Under the pieces are notes generated by a model that saw nothing but the letters and a program-made list of their open reading frames with translations, was not told the DNA's origin and did not search any database. The position numbers and the translations under genes were made by a program. This document shows, piece by piece, positions 8,206-16,841 of a stretch of 64,000 nucleotides of DNA (positions are counted from its first letter, which is position 1; each line of letters starts with the position of its first letter). This stretch comes from Thioclava arctica (GTDB lineage Bacteria; Pseudomonadota; Alphaproteobacteria; Rhodobacterales; Rhodobacteraceae), in assembly GCF_040892615.1 (NCBI RefSeq), contig NZ_JBFRYC010000005.1:186001-250000 (forward strand), in the 5' to 3' direction.

Positions 8206-9515
8206 CAGCGATCTCCTTTGTTGAGCGCATCCAGACGCGCGCGCACACTCAACCCATGCGCCTCGAGGCTTTCCGAAATCGCCAATGTCTCGGCCGCCGG
8301 GCCAATCGCCTTGAGCGCACCGGGCGTCATTTTGGCCAGCGTGGTGCGTTTGAGGAAGTCCAGCACCGACAAGCCGCTGGAAAACCGCGCCGAACGCGCC
8401 GTGGGCAGAACATGGTTTGGCCCGCCGATATAATCGCCGATCGCCTCGGGGGTATAGGCGCCTAGGAAGATCGCGCCGGCATGGGTGATCTGTTCGGCCA
8501 GCGCATCTGGGTCGGCGACGCATAGCTCCAGATGTTCGGGTGCAACCCTATTTGACAAAGTTGCCGCCTCGTCCAGATCGCGCGCCACGATCACCGCGCC
8601 GAAATCGCGCCAGCTTGCGCCCGCGATCTTGCGCCGCTCCAGCGTTTGCAGGCGCGCCTCGACGGCCTTCGTCACCGCTTGGCCAAAGGCGGCATCGGTG
8701 GTGATCAAGATCGCTTGCGCGCTTTCGTCATGTTCGGCTTGGCTAAGCAGGTCAAGCGCGATCCAGTCGGGATCGCCTGTGCCATCCGCGATCACCAGAA
8801 TTTCCGACGGCCCCGCGATCATGTCGATGCCGACACGTCCAAAGACCCGCCGCTTGGCTGCCGCAACAAAAGCATTGCCCGGCCCGGTGATCTTATCCAC
8901 CGGCACGATGGTTTCAGTGCCATAGGCCAGGGCCGCAATCGCCTGCGCGCCGCCCACCCGATAAACGGTATCGACGCCCGCGATCTGCGCCGCCAGCAAC
9001 ACCAGCGGATTAACCACCCCGCCGGGCGTCGGGCAGGCAACGACCAGCCGTTTTACCCCGGCCACCTTGGCGGGAATTGCATTCATCAGAACCGAGGACG
9101 GATAGCTTGCCAATCCGCCGGGCACATACAGTCCCGCCGCGCTGACCGGACCCCAGCGCCAGCCCAATTCCGCGCCAGCGGCATCGGTCCAGCGCTGATC
9201 CTCGGGCATTTGGCGGGCGTGATAGGCGCGGATGCGTTCTGCGGCGAGTTCCAGCGCGGCGCGCTCGGCCGCAGGGACCTTGGCAATCTGCGCGGCAATC
9301 TCGTCAGGCGAAAACGCCAGCGTTTCATCCGTCAGATCAAGACGGTCGAATTTCGCCGTCAACTCAATCAACGCCGCATCGCCGCGCGCACGCACATCCG
9401 CGATAATAGCGGCCACAACCGCGTCGACATCAGGGCTGTCTTCACGCTTCATGCCCAAAAGCTCGGTGAAGCGGGCCTCAAACCCCTCCGCGCGCGTGTC
9501 AAGAAACTGCACCAT
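8205..9515 (-). CDS. hisD: Histidinol dehydrogenase
   Basis: 436 residues from the ATG at 9515, seven bases after AAGGAG; an upstream GTG is too close to it. HisD performs the last two steps of histidine synthesis, oxidising L-histidinol to L-histidine with two NAD. Family motifs are seen: GLYVPGGLASYPSSVLMNAI, ITGPGNAFVAAAKR, the zinc-binding DLLSQAEHDESAQ and the C-terminal GPNHVLPTARSARFSSGLSV. Full length for the family. It is the first gene of a coupled minus-strand run toward yacG. Confidence 0.97.
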   Translation of the reverse strand: MVQFLDTRAEGFEARFTELLGMKREDSPDVDAVVAAIIADVRARGDAALIELTAKFDRLDLTDETLAFSPDEIAAQIAKVPAAERAALELAAERIRAYHARQMPEDQRWTDAAGAELGWRWGPVSAAGLYVPGGLASYPSSVLMNAIPAKVAGVKRLVVACPTPGGVVNPLVLLAAQIAGVDTVYRVGGAQAIAALAYGTETIVPVDKITGPGNAFVAAAKRRVFGRVGIDMIAGPSEILVIADGTGDPDWIALDLLSQAEHDESAQAILITTDAAFGQAVTKAVEARLQTLERRKIAGASWRDFGAVIVARDLDEAATLSNRVAPEHLELCVADPDALAEQITHAGAIFLGAYTPEAIGDYIGGPNHVLPTARSARFSSGLSVLDFLKRTTLAKMTPGALKAIGPAAETLAISESLEAHGLSVRARLDALNKGDR

Positions 9516-9599
9516 CACTCGACTCCTTGTCCGCCATCGGAATTAGACAGTCTGGCCCGCCCCCGCAAGCGCCGCTCCGGCTTTCGGGGTGTTTTCGCG

Positions 9600-9684
9600 T
9601 TTCATCTGGCTCGAAATACTCCCCGCGGAGCGTCCAGCAGAAGGTTCGGGAGCCTCCGGCGGGAGTATTTCGAGCTAGATGAAA
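9600..9684. repeat. Long inverted repeat / bidirectional terminator (Rhodobacteraceae-type intergenic hairpin)
   Basis: Arms of 24 bases at 9600-9623 and 9661-9684 pair with a single mismatch (TTCATCTGGCTCGAAATACT against its complement), enclosing a 37-base GC-rich loop that contains CCTCCGGCGGG. It separates the murA-DUF2948 unit from hisD. From memory, near-identical hairpins recur after many genes in Rhodobacteraceae, so this is probably one member of a dispersed repeat that works as a terminator. Confidence 0.8.
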
Positions 9685-9690
9685 CCGGTG

Positions 9691-10167
9691 TCAGTCAGGA
9701 TGACGCGGCGCTTTGCCCGAGGGGGCGCGGTAGGGGCGTTCGACATCGCGCAAATCGACATCGAGACATTCGACATCGGCCGCAATTGCCCCATCGCCAG
9801 CCAGCGTGAAAACGACCCGTCCCGCCCCGTCTTGCGCAGGCTCAAAGGCGATATCAAGGAGCGAGAGCACGACGTCTTGATCGCCGCGATCAATTCCCTG
9901 ACTCGCGACATGGGTGACATCAGAGACCACGAGAAGCGCGCGCACGCGTTCGTAGGGGCGTCCTTCGGCCTCGGCCTGTGCCTTGTCTTCCCAACGAAAG
10001 CGATTGATCAGCAATGCCAACCGGCGTGCTTTGGCCTCCCACACGATCTCGGTGATCGGCAGAACGGCGTCTTGCACCAATGCGGCCATTACCGACAGAT
10101 CGGCCTGCGTTTCGGCGCGCAGGGATATTGCGCCTTCGCCACCCTCGTCGAATTTCGCATCTACCAT
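9691..10167 (-). CDS. DUF2948 family protein
   Basis: 158 residues from the ATG at 10167 (AGGGA six bases upstream). It matches DUF2948 as I remember it: LRAETQADLSVMAALVQDAV near the start, then RRLALLINRFRWED, VLSLLDIAFEP and a final DVECLDVDLRDVERPYRAPSG. Function is unknown. The gene regularly follows murA, 52 bp downstream here, on the same strand. Confidence 0.85.
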   Translation of the reverse strand: MVDAKFDEGGEGAISLRAETQADLSVMAALVQDAVLPITEIVWEAKARRLALLINRFRWEDKAQAEAEGRPYERVRALLVVSDVTHVASQGIDRGDQDVVLSLLDIAFEPAQDGAGRVVFTLAGDGAIAADVECLDVDLRDVERPYRAPSGKAPRHPD

Positions 10168-10219
10168 GATGTTCCCTTTATGCGCTGCGGCAGTTTCACG
10201 TTTCACCTGCGCGAAACGA

Positions 10220-11488
10220 TCACTCGCCTTTAACTCGCTCGATATGTGCACCGACCGCGCTGAGCTTGTCTTCAACTCTCTCATAGCCGCGATCGAGGTG
10301 ATAGACCCGGCTGACCATCGTTTCGCCTTCTGCCGCCAACCCTGCGAGAATCAGCGAAACCGAGGCACGCAAATCCGTCGCCATCACCCGCGCGCCGCGC
10401 AGCTTGTCGACGCCATGCACTGTTGCGTGACCGCCATGCACCTCGATATTCGCGCCCATGCGCAGCAGTTCGGGGGCGTGCATGAAGCGATTCTCGAAGA
10501 TCTTTTCTTCCAGAACGCTGGTGCCTTCGGCGGTACATAAAAGCGCCATCATCTGCGCCTGCAAATCGGTGGGGAAGCCGGGGAAGGGCTCGGTCACCAC
10601 ATCGACGGCGCGGATTCGACCGTTCTTACGACTCACCTTGATGCCCGCTTTGGTCTGCTCGACCGAAACGCCCGCGGCATCGAGACGCTCGCAGAAACTT
10701 TCGATCAGTTCGATTCGTCCGCCAAGACATTCCACCTCGCCGCCGCAGATTGCGGGGGCGAGCATATAGGTGCCCAGTTCAATCCGATCAGCGACCACCG
10801 GGTGGGTTGCGCCGTGCAGCCTGTCCACGCCCTGAATTTCGATCGTTCCGGTGCCGTCGCCCTCAATTTGTGCGCCCATCGCCCGCAGGCAATCGGCCAG
10901 ATCGACAATCTCGGGTTCGCGAGCGGCATTTTTCAGCACCGAGGTGCCCTTCGCCAACGTGGCCGCCATCAAGAAGTTTTCCGTCGCGCCCACCGAGGCA
11001 AAGCGCATTTCATGCACCGCGCCTTTCAGCCCGCCTTGCGTTTTGGCGTGCAGATAACCGTCGCGCAACTCAATCTGTGCCCCCAAGGCGGTCAGCGCAT
11101 CGACGTGAATATCCATCGGACGCGCGCCGATCGCGCAACCACCGGGCAGGGACACCACCGCATGGCCCAGCCGCGCCAGCAACGGCCCAAGCACTAGATT
11201 CGAGGCGCGCATCTTGCGCACGATGTCGTAATCGGCGACCGGATTGATCTCGCCATGGCACGAAGCGGCCAGCACCTTGCCCTCTTGCAGTGCCGTCACC
11301 TCGGCGCCGAGAGAGGCCAGCAATTCGGTCATCGTGCGGATATCGCTGAGGCGCGGCGCGTTGGTCAGCGTCAGCGGCTCTTCACTGAGCAACGTGGCCG
11401 GCATCAGCGCCAAACAGGCATTCTTGGCCCCCGCGATCGGAATTTGCCCCTTGAGCGGGCCACTGCCGCGCACGATGATACTGTCCAT
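10220..11488 (-). CDS. murA: UDP-N-acetylglucosamine 1-carboxyvinyltransferase
   Basis: 422 residues. MurA transfers enolpyruvate from PEP to UDP-GlcNAc, the first committed step of peptidoglycan synthesis. Lys22 and Asn23 in the GAKNA motif and the catalytic Cys118 in PGGCAIGARP are present, so it should be fosfomycin-sensitive. The inside-out barrel repeats continue to the C-terminus (DRGYERVEDKLSAVGAHIER). The start codon follows directly after the stop of a short upstream gene (11489-11659). Confidence 0.97.
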   Translation of the reverse strand: MDSIIVRGSGPLKGQIPIAGAKNACLALMPATLLSEEPLTLTNAPRLSDIRTMTELLASLGAEVTALQEGKVLAASCHGEINPVADYDIVRKMRASNLVLGPLLARLGHAVVSLPGGCAIGARPMDIHVDALTALGAQIELRDGYLHAKTQGGLKGAVHEMRFASVGATENFLMAATLAKGTSVLKNAAREPEIVDLADCLRAMGAQIEGDGTGTIEIQGVDRLHGATHPVVADRIELGTYMLAPAICGGEVECLGGRIELIESFCERLDAAGVSVEQTKAGIKVSRKNGRIRAVDVVTEPFPGFPTDLQAQMMALLCTAEGTSVLEEKIFENRFMHAPELLRMGANIEVHGGHATVHGVDKLRGARVMATDLRASVSLILAGLAAEGETMVSRVYHLDRGYERVEDKLSAVGAHIERVKGE

Positions 11489-11659
11489 TCAACTGCCCTC
11501 GTTCTTATCATTTTGCGACGTCGCCGCATCGTTCTTGCGCGCGCGCGCCTGTGCCTTGCGCTTTTGTAGGTTGGCGCGCAAGGCCTCGGCCAGGCGCTCT
11601 TCCCGGCTGGGTTTGGGTGCGCGCTTGGCCCCGGACGTTTCGCTATAATCCTGTGTCAT
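11489..11659 (-). CDS. Short conserved basic protein upstream of murA
   Basis: 56 residues from ATG 11659 to the stop that abuts the murA start. It is highly charged (many Lys, Arg, Ala) and probably helical: KPSREERLAEALRANLQKRK. I recall short proteins of this type upstream of murA in relatives, but no function is known. The tight junction suggests translational coupling to murA. Confidence 0.65.
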   Translation of the reverse strand: MTQDYSETSGAKRAPKPSREERLAEALRANLQKRKAQARARKNDAATSQNDKNEGS

Positions 11660-11777
11660 GGCGCCTCGTTTACCCTGCAAGGCAAATCCTGTCGAGAGAG
11701 AGGGCAGATTTGCCCTTGCACCATGGCGCGATTGCGTCTAAATCCCCGCCCACGGTCGGAAACGACGCTGTAACGGC

Positions 11778-11852
<75 letters not shown>

Positions 11853-12555
11853 CCCAAGCCCTTAAAATCAATATACATTTTCGAGAAGGTCGCGTATTGC
11901 GGGGAGAGATCGGATTGCCGCGTGGTAATTTTTTGTTCGATTTATCTCAAATGGTGAGACCCAATCTTTCCGCAGAAGCCGTTCTACGATAATCGAAGCC
12001 TTCCCGATCACAGACACGGAGAGATCATTGCAGCTTGGATCGTGGGCGCGCCGGAGCTGTGCTCATGGAAAATAACATTAAGGACTTCTATCGTGACCAA
12101 ATCGCCCATTTTAATGCGTCCGCGATGATCCGGTTTTGAGAAGACTTGCCATTGACGGCTTTATGCAGGACTCAGAAACTCTTCATGCATAATGCGATGA
12201 TTGAGGAATTAGGTTTGGAGGCGGATCAAACTGTCTGGACGCATCAGGTCCACTTCCGGCTACATGAGGCTCGGAAGCGGACCCTAAAGGGTGGGCGTGG
12301 CACGTTTCCCCGCTGAACCAAATAGAGAGCATTGTGGCCTTGCGCCAGTTTCTCACCCACCGCGCGCCCGAGGTCTTAAGCCAGCCCCTGACGGTAAATG
12401 TTGAAATAATCACCTGTGCTGGCCCCAAAGGGCAAAAATTGCTTTTGCGACAAGGCTCTTGTGGAAACCCTAAGGGAGAACACAGGTGAGCAATGTCTCG
12501 AAAACAATTTCGGGGGAAGGGGCAGCTTCTCTGATCCGAGAACCGCTCTTCAGAT
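11853..12555. other. Island left edge, no intact gene seen
   Basis: About 700 bp without a convincing gene. A 24-codon frame starting at 12065 (MENNIKDFYRDQIAHFN) and an 81-codon minus-strand frame at 12183-12428 are the only ones of note and neither was recognised. The stretch is probably gene debris. Confidence 0.5.
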
Positions 12556-12607
12556 TTCTTTGACGTTCTCTGAGTTTCTTTGTTGATGCTCAGAGAACGT
12601 CAAAGAA
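12556..12607. repeat. Perfect 19-bp inverted repeat (hairpin)
   Basis: Arms TTCTTTGACGTTCTCTGAG (12556-12574) and its exact complement (12589-12607) with a 14-base loop. It ends three bases before the ATG of the ATPase pseudogene. It could be a terminator, an operator, or a trace of a mobile element; a protein-binding operator is possible because it directly abuts the gene. Confidence 0.75.
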
Positions 12608-12609
12608 GG

Positions 12610-13038
12610 ATGAAGACATTGGACGAAGTTAGGAATCCATTCGCTCCTGATGCGGGAACACCCCCGCCGGAGTTGTCGGGGCGCGACAGTATCATCCATG
12701 ATGCGACCGTTTCCATGCAGCGAGCACTCCAGGGGTGACCTGCAAGAAACCTTATGCTGATCTGGCTTCGAGGGACCGGGAAGAACGTCCCGCTTAATCG
12801 AATCGCCAAGGACGAAGGGTTCCTCGCGCTTCGCATTGAAGATCCAGAAAAGGATGATTTCGCGCGTCAATTCACCATCGCAGCCAAAACCGCCCTGCTG
12901 CGTCTGAGCAACGTAGAAAAGGCAAAGAGTCTCGCAATTAGAGGACTCAGGGGCGTCGCGAGCTTTATTGCCACTCTCAAGTTTTCTCATGGAGATGTTT
13001 CTGTCTCGGTCGATCCACTACCAGGATACGCGGACACC
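12610..13038 (+). pseudogene. AAA ATPase (ATP-binding protein) remnant
   Basis: Reading from ATG 12610 gives MKTLDEVRNPFAPDAG, PPPELSGRD and VSMQRALQG, then an in-frame TGA at 12736-12738 where an arginine is expected, and the same frame continues with PARNLMLIWLRGTGKNVPLN and about 85 further residues to GYADT at 13038. This is the N-terminal third of an AAA-type ATPase of the kind that normally begins with PPELAGR and a GLRGxGKT Walker A. Here the Walker A has Trp for Gly and Asn for Thr, and sequence similarity stops after GYADT. Three kinds of damage (stop, motif loss, truncation) make it a clear pseudogene. Confidence 0.8.
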
Positions 13039-13238
13039 CAGCATAAAGGGATCAGTCGTCGTTGTAGGCTGTCAGCAGTCGGTAAATTCCGAGGCTGGCA
13101 AAAGCTGGACAGGACTGCAGCCATAGGCGTGCTTACCGGCAATGGAAGCGACGCAGGTTGATTTGCATCACGGCGCCGCTCCAGCTAATCATCGAGAGTG
13201 TCACAAGGTGTTCTTCGATTTATTCAGCGGAGATTCTC

Positions 13239-14093
13239 ATGAATTCGCCCCGGCATGACGGCGCAGGCGCGCGACTTCCGTTCCGCGCGACCCTCTACTT
13301 TCTTGCACTGACTTTTCTCATCACCTGGAGCGTGATTGGGATCTACGTGCTCGCCCCCGAGCAAGCATCCAGCTGGTTCGGCGCGATCAGCGGATCACAC
13401 CCGCTCTTCTTTCTCGCAACTTGGGCGCCGGCGATCGCGGCTTTCGTGCTCGTCCTCTCTCATGGCGGCGCATCCGGGCTGCGACGCTTCCTGTCGCGGC
13501 TGCTGCTCTGGCGCGTGTCGGCGGGATGGGGGGCTTTTGTCTTGATCGGCCTGCCGCTGGTCTTCGTCGCCGGGTCCCTGATCAAGGGCGGCCCCGTGCT
13601 GGCGCCGCTTCCGCCTGAGGGGGCCAGCCCTATCCTCGCGGTCATGGCCATGATGCTCTTTCTCGGCCCTATGGAGGAGTTCGGCTGGCGCGGCGTCCTG
13701 CAGCCTCTGCTCCAGCGCCACATGGCCCCGCTCTGGGCAGGACTGCTGATCGGCGTGACCTGGGGCTTTTGGCATTTTCCCGCATTCTACCTTTCCGGCA
13801 CGGTGTTTGGCGGGTGGCATTTCCTGCCTTTCTTTCTGGGCAACGTGGTCCTCGCCGTGCTCGTAACGCCGATCTTTAACCGGACGGGGGGTAGCCTGCT
13901 TTGGCCGATGCTTTTCCACTGGCAACTCATCAACCCGTTCTGGCCCGACGCCCAGCCATGGGACACCTGGCTCCTCGTAGGTGTCGCGGCAATCGTTGTC
14001 TGGTGGAACCGGAAGACCATGCTAAGCCGTAAGGGCGCCGTGACCGAGGTCATACCGACCCCGGCCCGTGCAGCGCCGCTAACGGCGGGCTGA
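13239..14093 (+). CDS. CPBP-family intramembrane metalloprotease
   Basis: 284 residues from ATG 13239, which follows CGGAG at seven bases. About eight membrane segments. The abortive-infection/CAAX protease motifs are present: MEEFGWRGVLQ (EExxxR) near residue 147, GFWHFP (FxxxH) near 175, and a third His in MLFHW near 226. Bacterial members process or modify membrane peptides and some give bacteriocin immunity; the target here is unknown. A serine hydrolase pseudogene starts 5 bp downstream. Confidence 0.85.
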   Translation: MNSPRHDGAGARLPFRATLYFLALTFLITWSVIGIYVLAPEQASSWFGAISGSHPLFFLATWAPAIAAFVLVLSHGGASGLRRFLSRLLLWRVSAGWGAFVLIGLPLVFVAGSLIKGGPVLAPLPPEGASPILAVMAMMLFLGPMEEFGWRGVLQPLLQRHMAPLWAGLLIGVTWGFWHFPAFYLSGTVFGGWHFLPFFLGNVVLAVLVTPIFNRTGGSLLWPMLFHWQLINPFWPDAQPWDTWLLVGVAAIVVWWNRKTMLSRKGAVTEVIPTPARAAPLTAG

Positions 14094-14098
14094 GCGCC

Positions 14099-15129
14099 AT
14101 GCGGATCATCCTCGCTTTGATCGCAACGGTTCTATTTCCTGTGATGGTAGGTGCCGCAGCGGCGGACGGCGCAACGAGCCTGACGGTCAGTTTGTCCGAC
14201 ACTCTCGACGCGTTCCGCTCCCGCTACGGTGTCCCCGGCGCAACTGCCGCCATTGTCCTGCCCGACGGAACGCTCGCGACCGCGGCGACGGGCTTCGCGG
14301 ATGTCGAGGCCGGATGGTCATGACACCCGAAAACCGGATGCTCGCGGCGAGCATCGGCAAGACCTTCGTCGCCGACACCGTTCTCGCGCTCGAAAGCGAG
14401 GGACGTCTTTCGCGGGCGGACCTGCTGGCCGATCATCTTGGCGACCGCACGTGGTCCACCAAGCTGCCCAATGCCGAGACCATCACCATCGGGCACCTGC
14501 TGCGCCACCAGTCCGGCCTACCGGATCACCCGCACCTGCCGACATTCCAGACCGCCGCGGCGGCACGGATCGCGGCCGGCAAGCGTAGATTCCCCCCCGA
14601 GGAACTGCTGGATTTCGTGACCGGTCGCGCGCCCCTGTTCGCCGCAGACGCTGGCTGGGCCTACAGTGATACCGGCTATATCCTGCTCGGGCTGGTGATC
14701 GAGGAGGTGACCGGCGACGGCATCGTGATCCTCTCGAACAGCCAGCGCAGCTGCCCGCTCTTTGCGGCAATCCTGCGGGATTGGTCCGAGAGCCTCGGCG
14801 TTGCGCCGGTGGGGATGGCGCGCGTGCTCTGGGCAGAGACGGCAGCGCGGATCTCGATCGTTGTTCTTACCACGTTGACGGCCGTTGCGTTTTGGATAGC
14901 GCTTCGTGGCCGGTCGCGCCCGCGCATCGTCAGGATCGGCGCTGGCGTGATTTCCGCACCCCTGATCCTCTGGCCGCTCTGGGCATCAGCGCAGGGTTAC
15001 CTGATCCCGTTCTCGATCCTGCCCAGCCTCTGGCTATGGCTCGGCGCGGCCTCCTGCCTTGCTGGCCTCGGTCTGGCCGCGTTTGCGTTAGGGGCGGAGC
15101 GCCGACAACAGGCTGCCGCTGCCCGATGA
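14099..15129 (+). pseudogene. Beta-lactamase-family serine hydrolase, frameshifted and internally deleted
   Basis: The first frame (14099-14323) gives a signal peptide, then YGVPGATAAIVLPDGTLATA and GFADVEAG; the second frame (14314-15129) continues with MTPENRMLAASIGKTFVAD, carrying the SxxK nucleophile motif, and then GHLLRHQSGLPDH. One base near 14312-14316 appears lost. A second lesion is visible: after YSDTGYILLGLVIEEVTG the text jumps directly to DGIVILSNSQRS, which in homologues lies well over 100 residues later. The C-terminus has several membrane segments. The protein cannot be functional. Confidence 0.82.
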
Positions 15130-15135
15130 CAGACC

Positions 15136-15741
15136 TCACCAGCCCAGCCCCGTCAGCCGGTCGTTCCGCACAAGAAAGCGACCATTGAAGCGCAGGGCCA
15201 GCGGTTCGCCGGAGATCGGCGCTGTGCCCTCCGGGGCGGGACGTTGCGCATGGATGTGCAGGTGCGGCTCCGTGCTCGCACCGGAGTTGCCGACTTCGCC
15301 TAGGCGGTCGCCTTGTGCCAGCACGTCGCCGGGCACGACGTTCACCTGGCCATGCCGCATATGCGCCAAGACGACCTCCACCGACGGCAAGCTGCGCCCC
15401 GCCAGCGCTCGCGCACCATACCATCCGCCGACACTAAGGAGCACAACCGAAGGAACGACAAACATCCAACCCGACAGCCCGGCGGGCAGCAGCGCAAGAT
15501 TGCGCAGGTTCTTTCTCAATGGCCAGACTAAGATCAGTCCCAGCCAGAGACCACTGTAGACCCAAGGTAGCCACCAGACGGGAACGGCCCATTGCGCGAC
15601 CTTGGCGAGCGCGAACAGGAAGGCCCCAATGCCTGTTGCCTGCAGCGCGAAGCCTGCAAGGCTGCCCGCCGGCAGGAAGGCCAGCCAAGCAAGCATTGCC
15701 AGCGGCAACGCGACCTGAACCGCAAGGATCATGGCCGTCAT
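15136..15741 (-). CDS. M23-family peptidase-like membrane protein with part of the domain missing
   Basis: 201 residues. About four membrane segments (residues 1-110), then a C-terminal lysostaphin-type portion: VVLAHMRHGQVNVVPGDVLA, GEVGNSGASTEPHLHIHAQR, where HLHIH supplies the second and third zinc-site histidines. The earlier HxxxD zinc motif and its strand, expected between the last membrane segment and VVLAHM, are absent, which looks like an in-frame deletion. Its ATG overlaps the stop of the DUF6544-like gene (ATGA). Probably inactive as a peptidase. Confidence 0.7.
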   Translation of the reverse strand: MTAMILAVQVALPLAMLAWLAFLPAGSLAGFALQATGIGAFLFALAKVAQWAVPVWWLPWVYSGLWLGLILVWPLRKNLRNLALLPAGLSGWMFVVPSVVLLSVGGWYGARALAGRSLPSVEVVLAHMRHGQVNVVPGDVLAQGDRLGEVGNSGASTEPHLHIHAQRPAPEGTAPISGEPLALRFNGRFLVRNDRLTGLGW

Positions 15742-16580
15742 GGCGCGCCTCTTGGGAATCGGATCTCGGAGACGTCGGCAACGAAGAAGGGAAAGTAGTC
15801 GTCGGTGCCGAACATGTTCCCAGCCTCAACGCGAAACGGCAGGCGGTATCCGCTGACGTTTCGAAAATCTGACATGATTGCACCGAAAGGTTGCAATCGG
15901 TGTTTTTTATCCGGGTTGGCGTTGCTCCAACGCTCAAAAGTGACGACAGTCGGCTTGCCTTCGCTGTCGACGGTTACATCCACCGACTGGCTGAGTTCGC
16001 CATGTCGGACGGTGACGCGGGCTGTGTCATCGTCAACTAGCGTCCATGTCACATTTGGCCCGGGAAGAAGAGCAGCTGGCGCCCAGATCATAGACTCAGC
16101 TACATAACGACCATATGCAGAACGGGTATGATCTGAATTACCACCCAAGCGCGCGACGGGAACCAAGCCGAGGATCCGAAACCGCGTCCATCGCCCAGTA
16201 TCCGAGCCAGAAAGCGGCAAGCCCGCTGTCGTGCGCATAGCCCAGACGAACCCTTCGGGTGCGGCGAGGATCTGATGCGCTTCCATCGGTTGATAGCGCG
16301 GAGCGGCCTTAGACCCAAGACTGAACTGCCCTGTCATCTCGATGGTGGCCACTGGTAGAAGCGGCGTTCCCGGCTGGATGGTGTAGGCAAAAAAACGACG
16401 CGCTGGTTCCGGTAGATCGGCCACCATTTCGTTTGAAAAAGGAACAGGGTCGTCCGGCTGCAGGGCCTCCAGCCTGTTCCACTCGGCACGGTCAGCCCGT
16501 CGATCCAGAGCCTGCAGAAGCGCCAGTCCCAGGAGCACGAGCAATAGAATGAGCAGAATTCCAACGGCGACGAATTTCAT
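15738..16580 (-). CDS. DUF6544-like membrane-anchored protein
   Basis: 280 residues with one N-terminal membrane segment (residues 4-24) and a soluble outer part. LPEPARRFFAYTIQPGTPL near residue 55, EMTGQFSLG, and the run FVWAMRTTAGLPLSGSD near 110 match my memory of the DUF6544 (formerly DUF6920) family, whose function is unknown; the fold may be a lipid-binding barrel. It forms a two-gene unit with the truncated M23 protein. Confidence 0.6.
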   Translation of the reverse strand: MKFVAVGILLILLLVLLGLALLQALDRRADRAEWNRLEALQPDDPVPFSNEMVADLPEPARRFFAYTIQPGTPLLPVATIEMTGQFSLGSKAAPRYQPMEAHQILAAPEGFVWAMRTTAGLPLSGSDTGRWTRFRILGLVPVARLGGNSDHTRSAYGRYVAESMIWAPAALLPGPNVTWTLVDDDTARVTVRHGELSQSVDVTVDSEGKPTVVTFERWSNANPDKKHRLQPFGAIMSDFRNVSGYRLPFRVEAGNMFGTDDYFPFFVADVSEIRFPRGAP

Positions 16581-16841
16581 TGTGATCAGTCTCTTTCACG
16601 TTCCTGACACTCGCTACTTCCAAGGATGCATCCGGTGCAATGACGTGGGTCAAACCCGATACGGCGACGTGCGTCCGTATCCTGGCGAAATGCAACGCAG
16701 AGCTCATTGGTTTCTGCATCGCCTTTCGATCTCCAATTCAGACAGCTCTGCGGAGACGAGCGCAACGCCCTATCGCTGTCGTAAATTGACGAGCCCGGAC
16801 ATTCGCGCATATCGCAGCGAACGTCCGCTTCCCGCCGATTC

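Noticed and set aside
8646..9809. 387-codon plus-strand frame opposite hisD
   Set aside because: Mirror of hisD codon bias in GC-rich DNA; Arg/His-rich translation without motifs.
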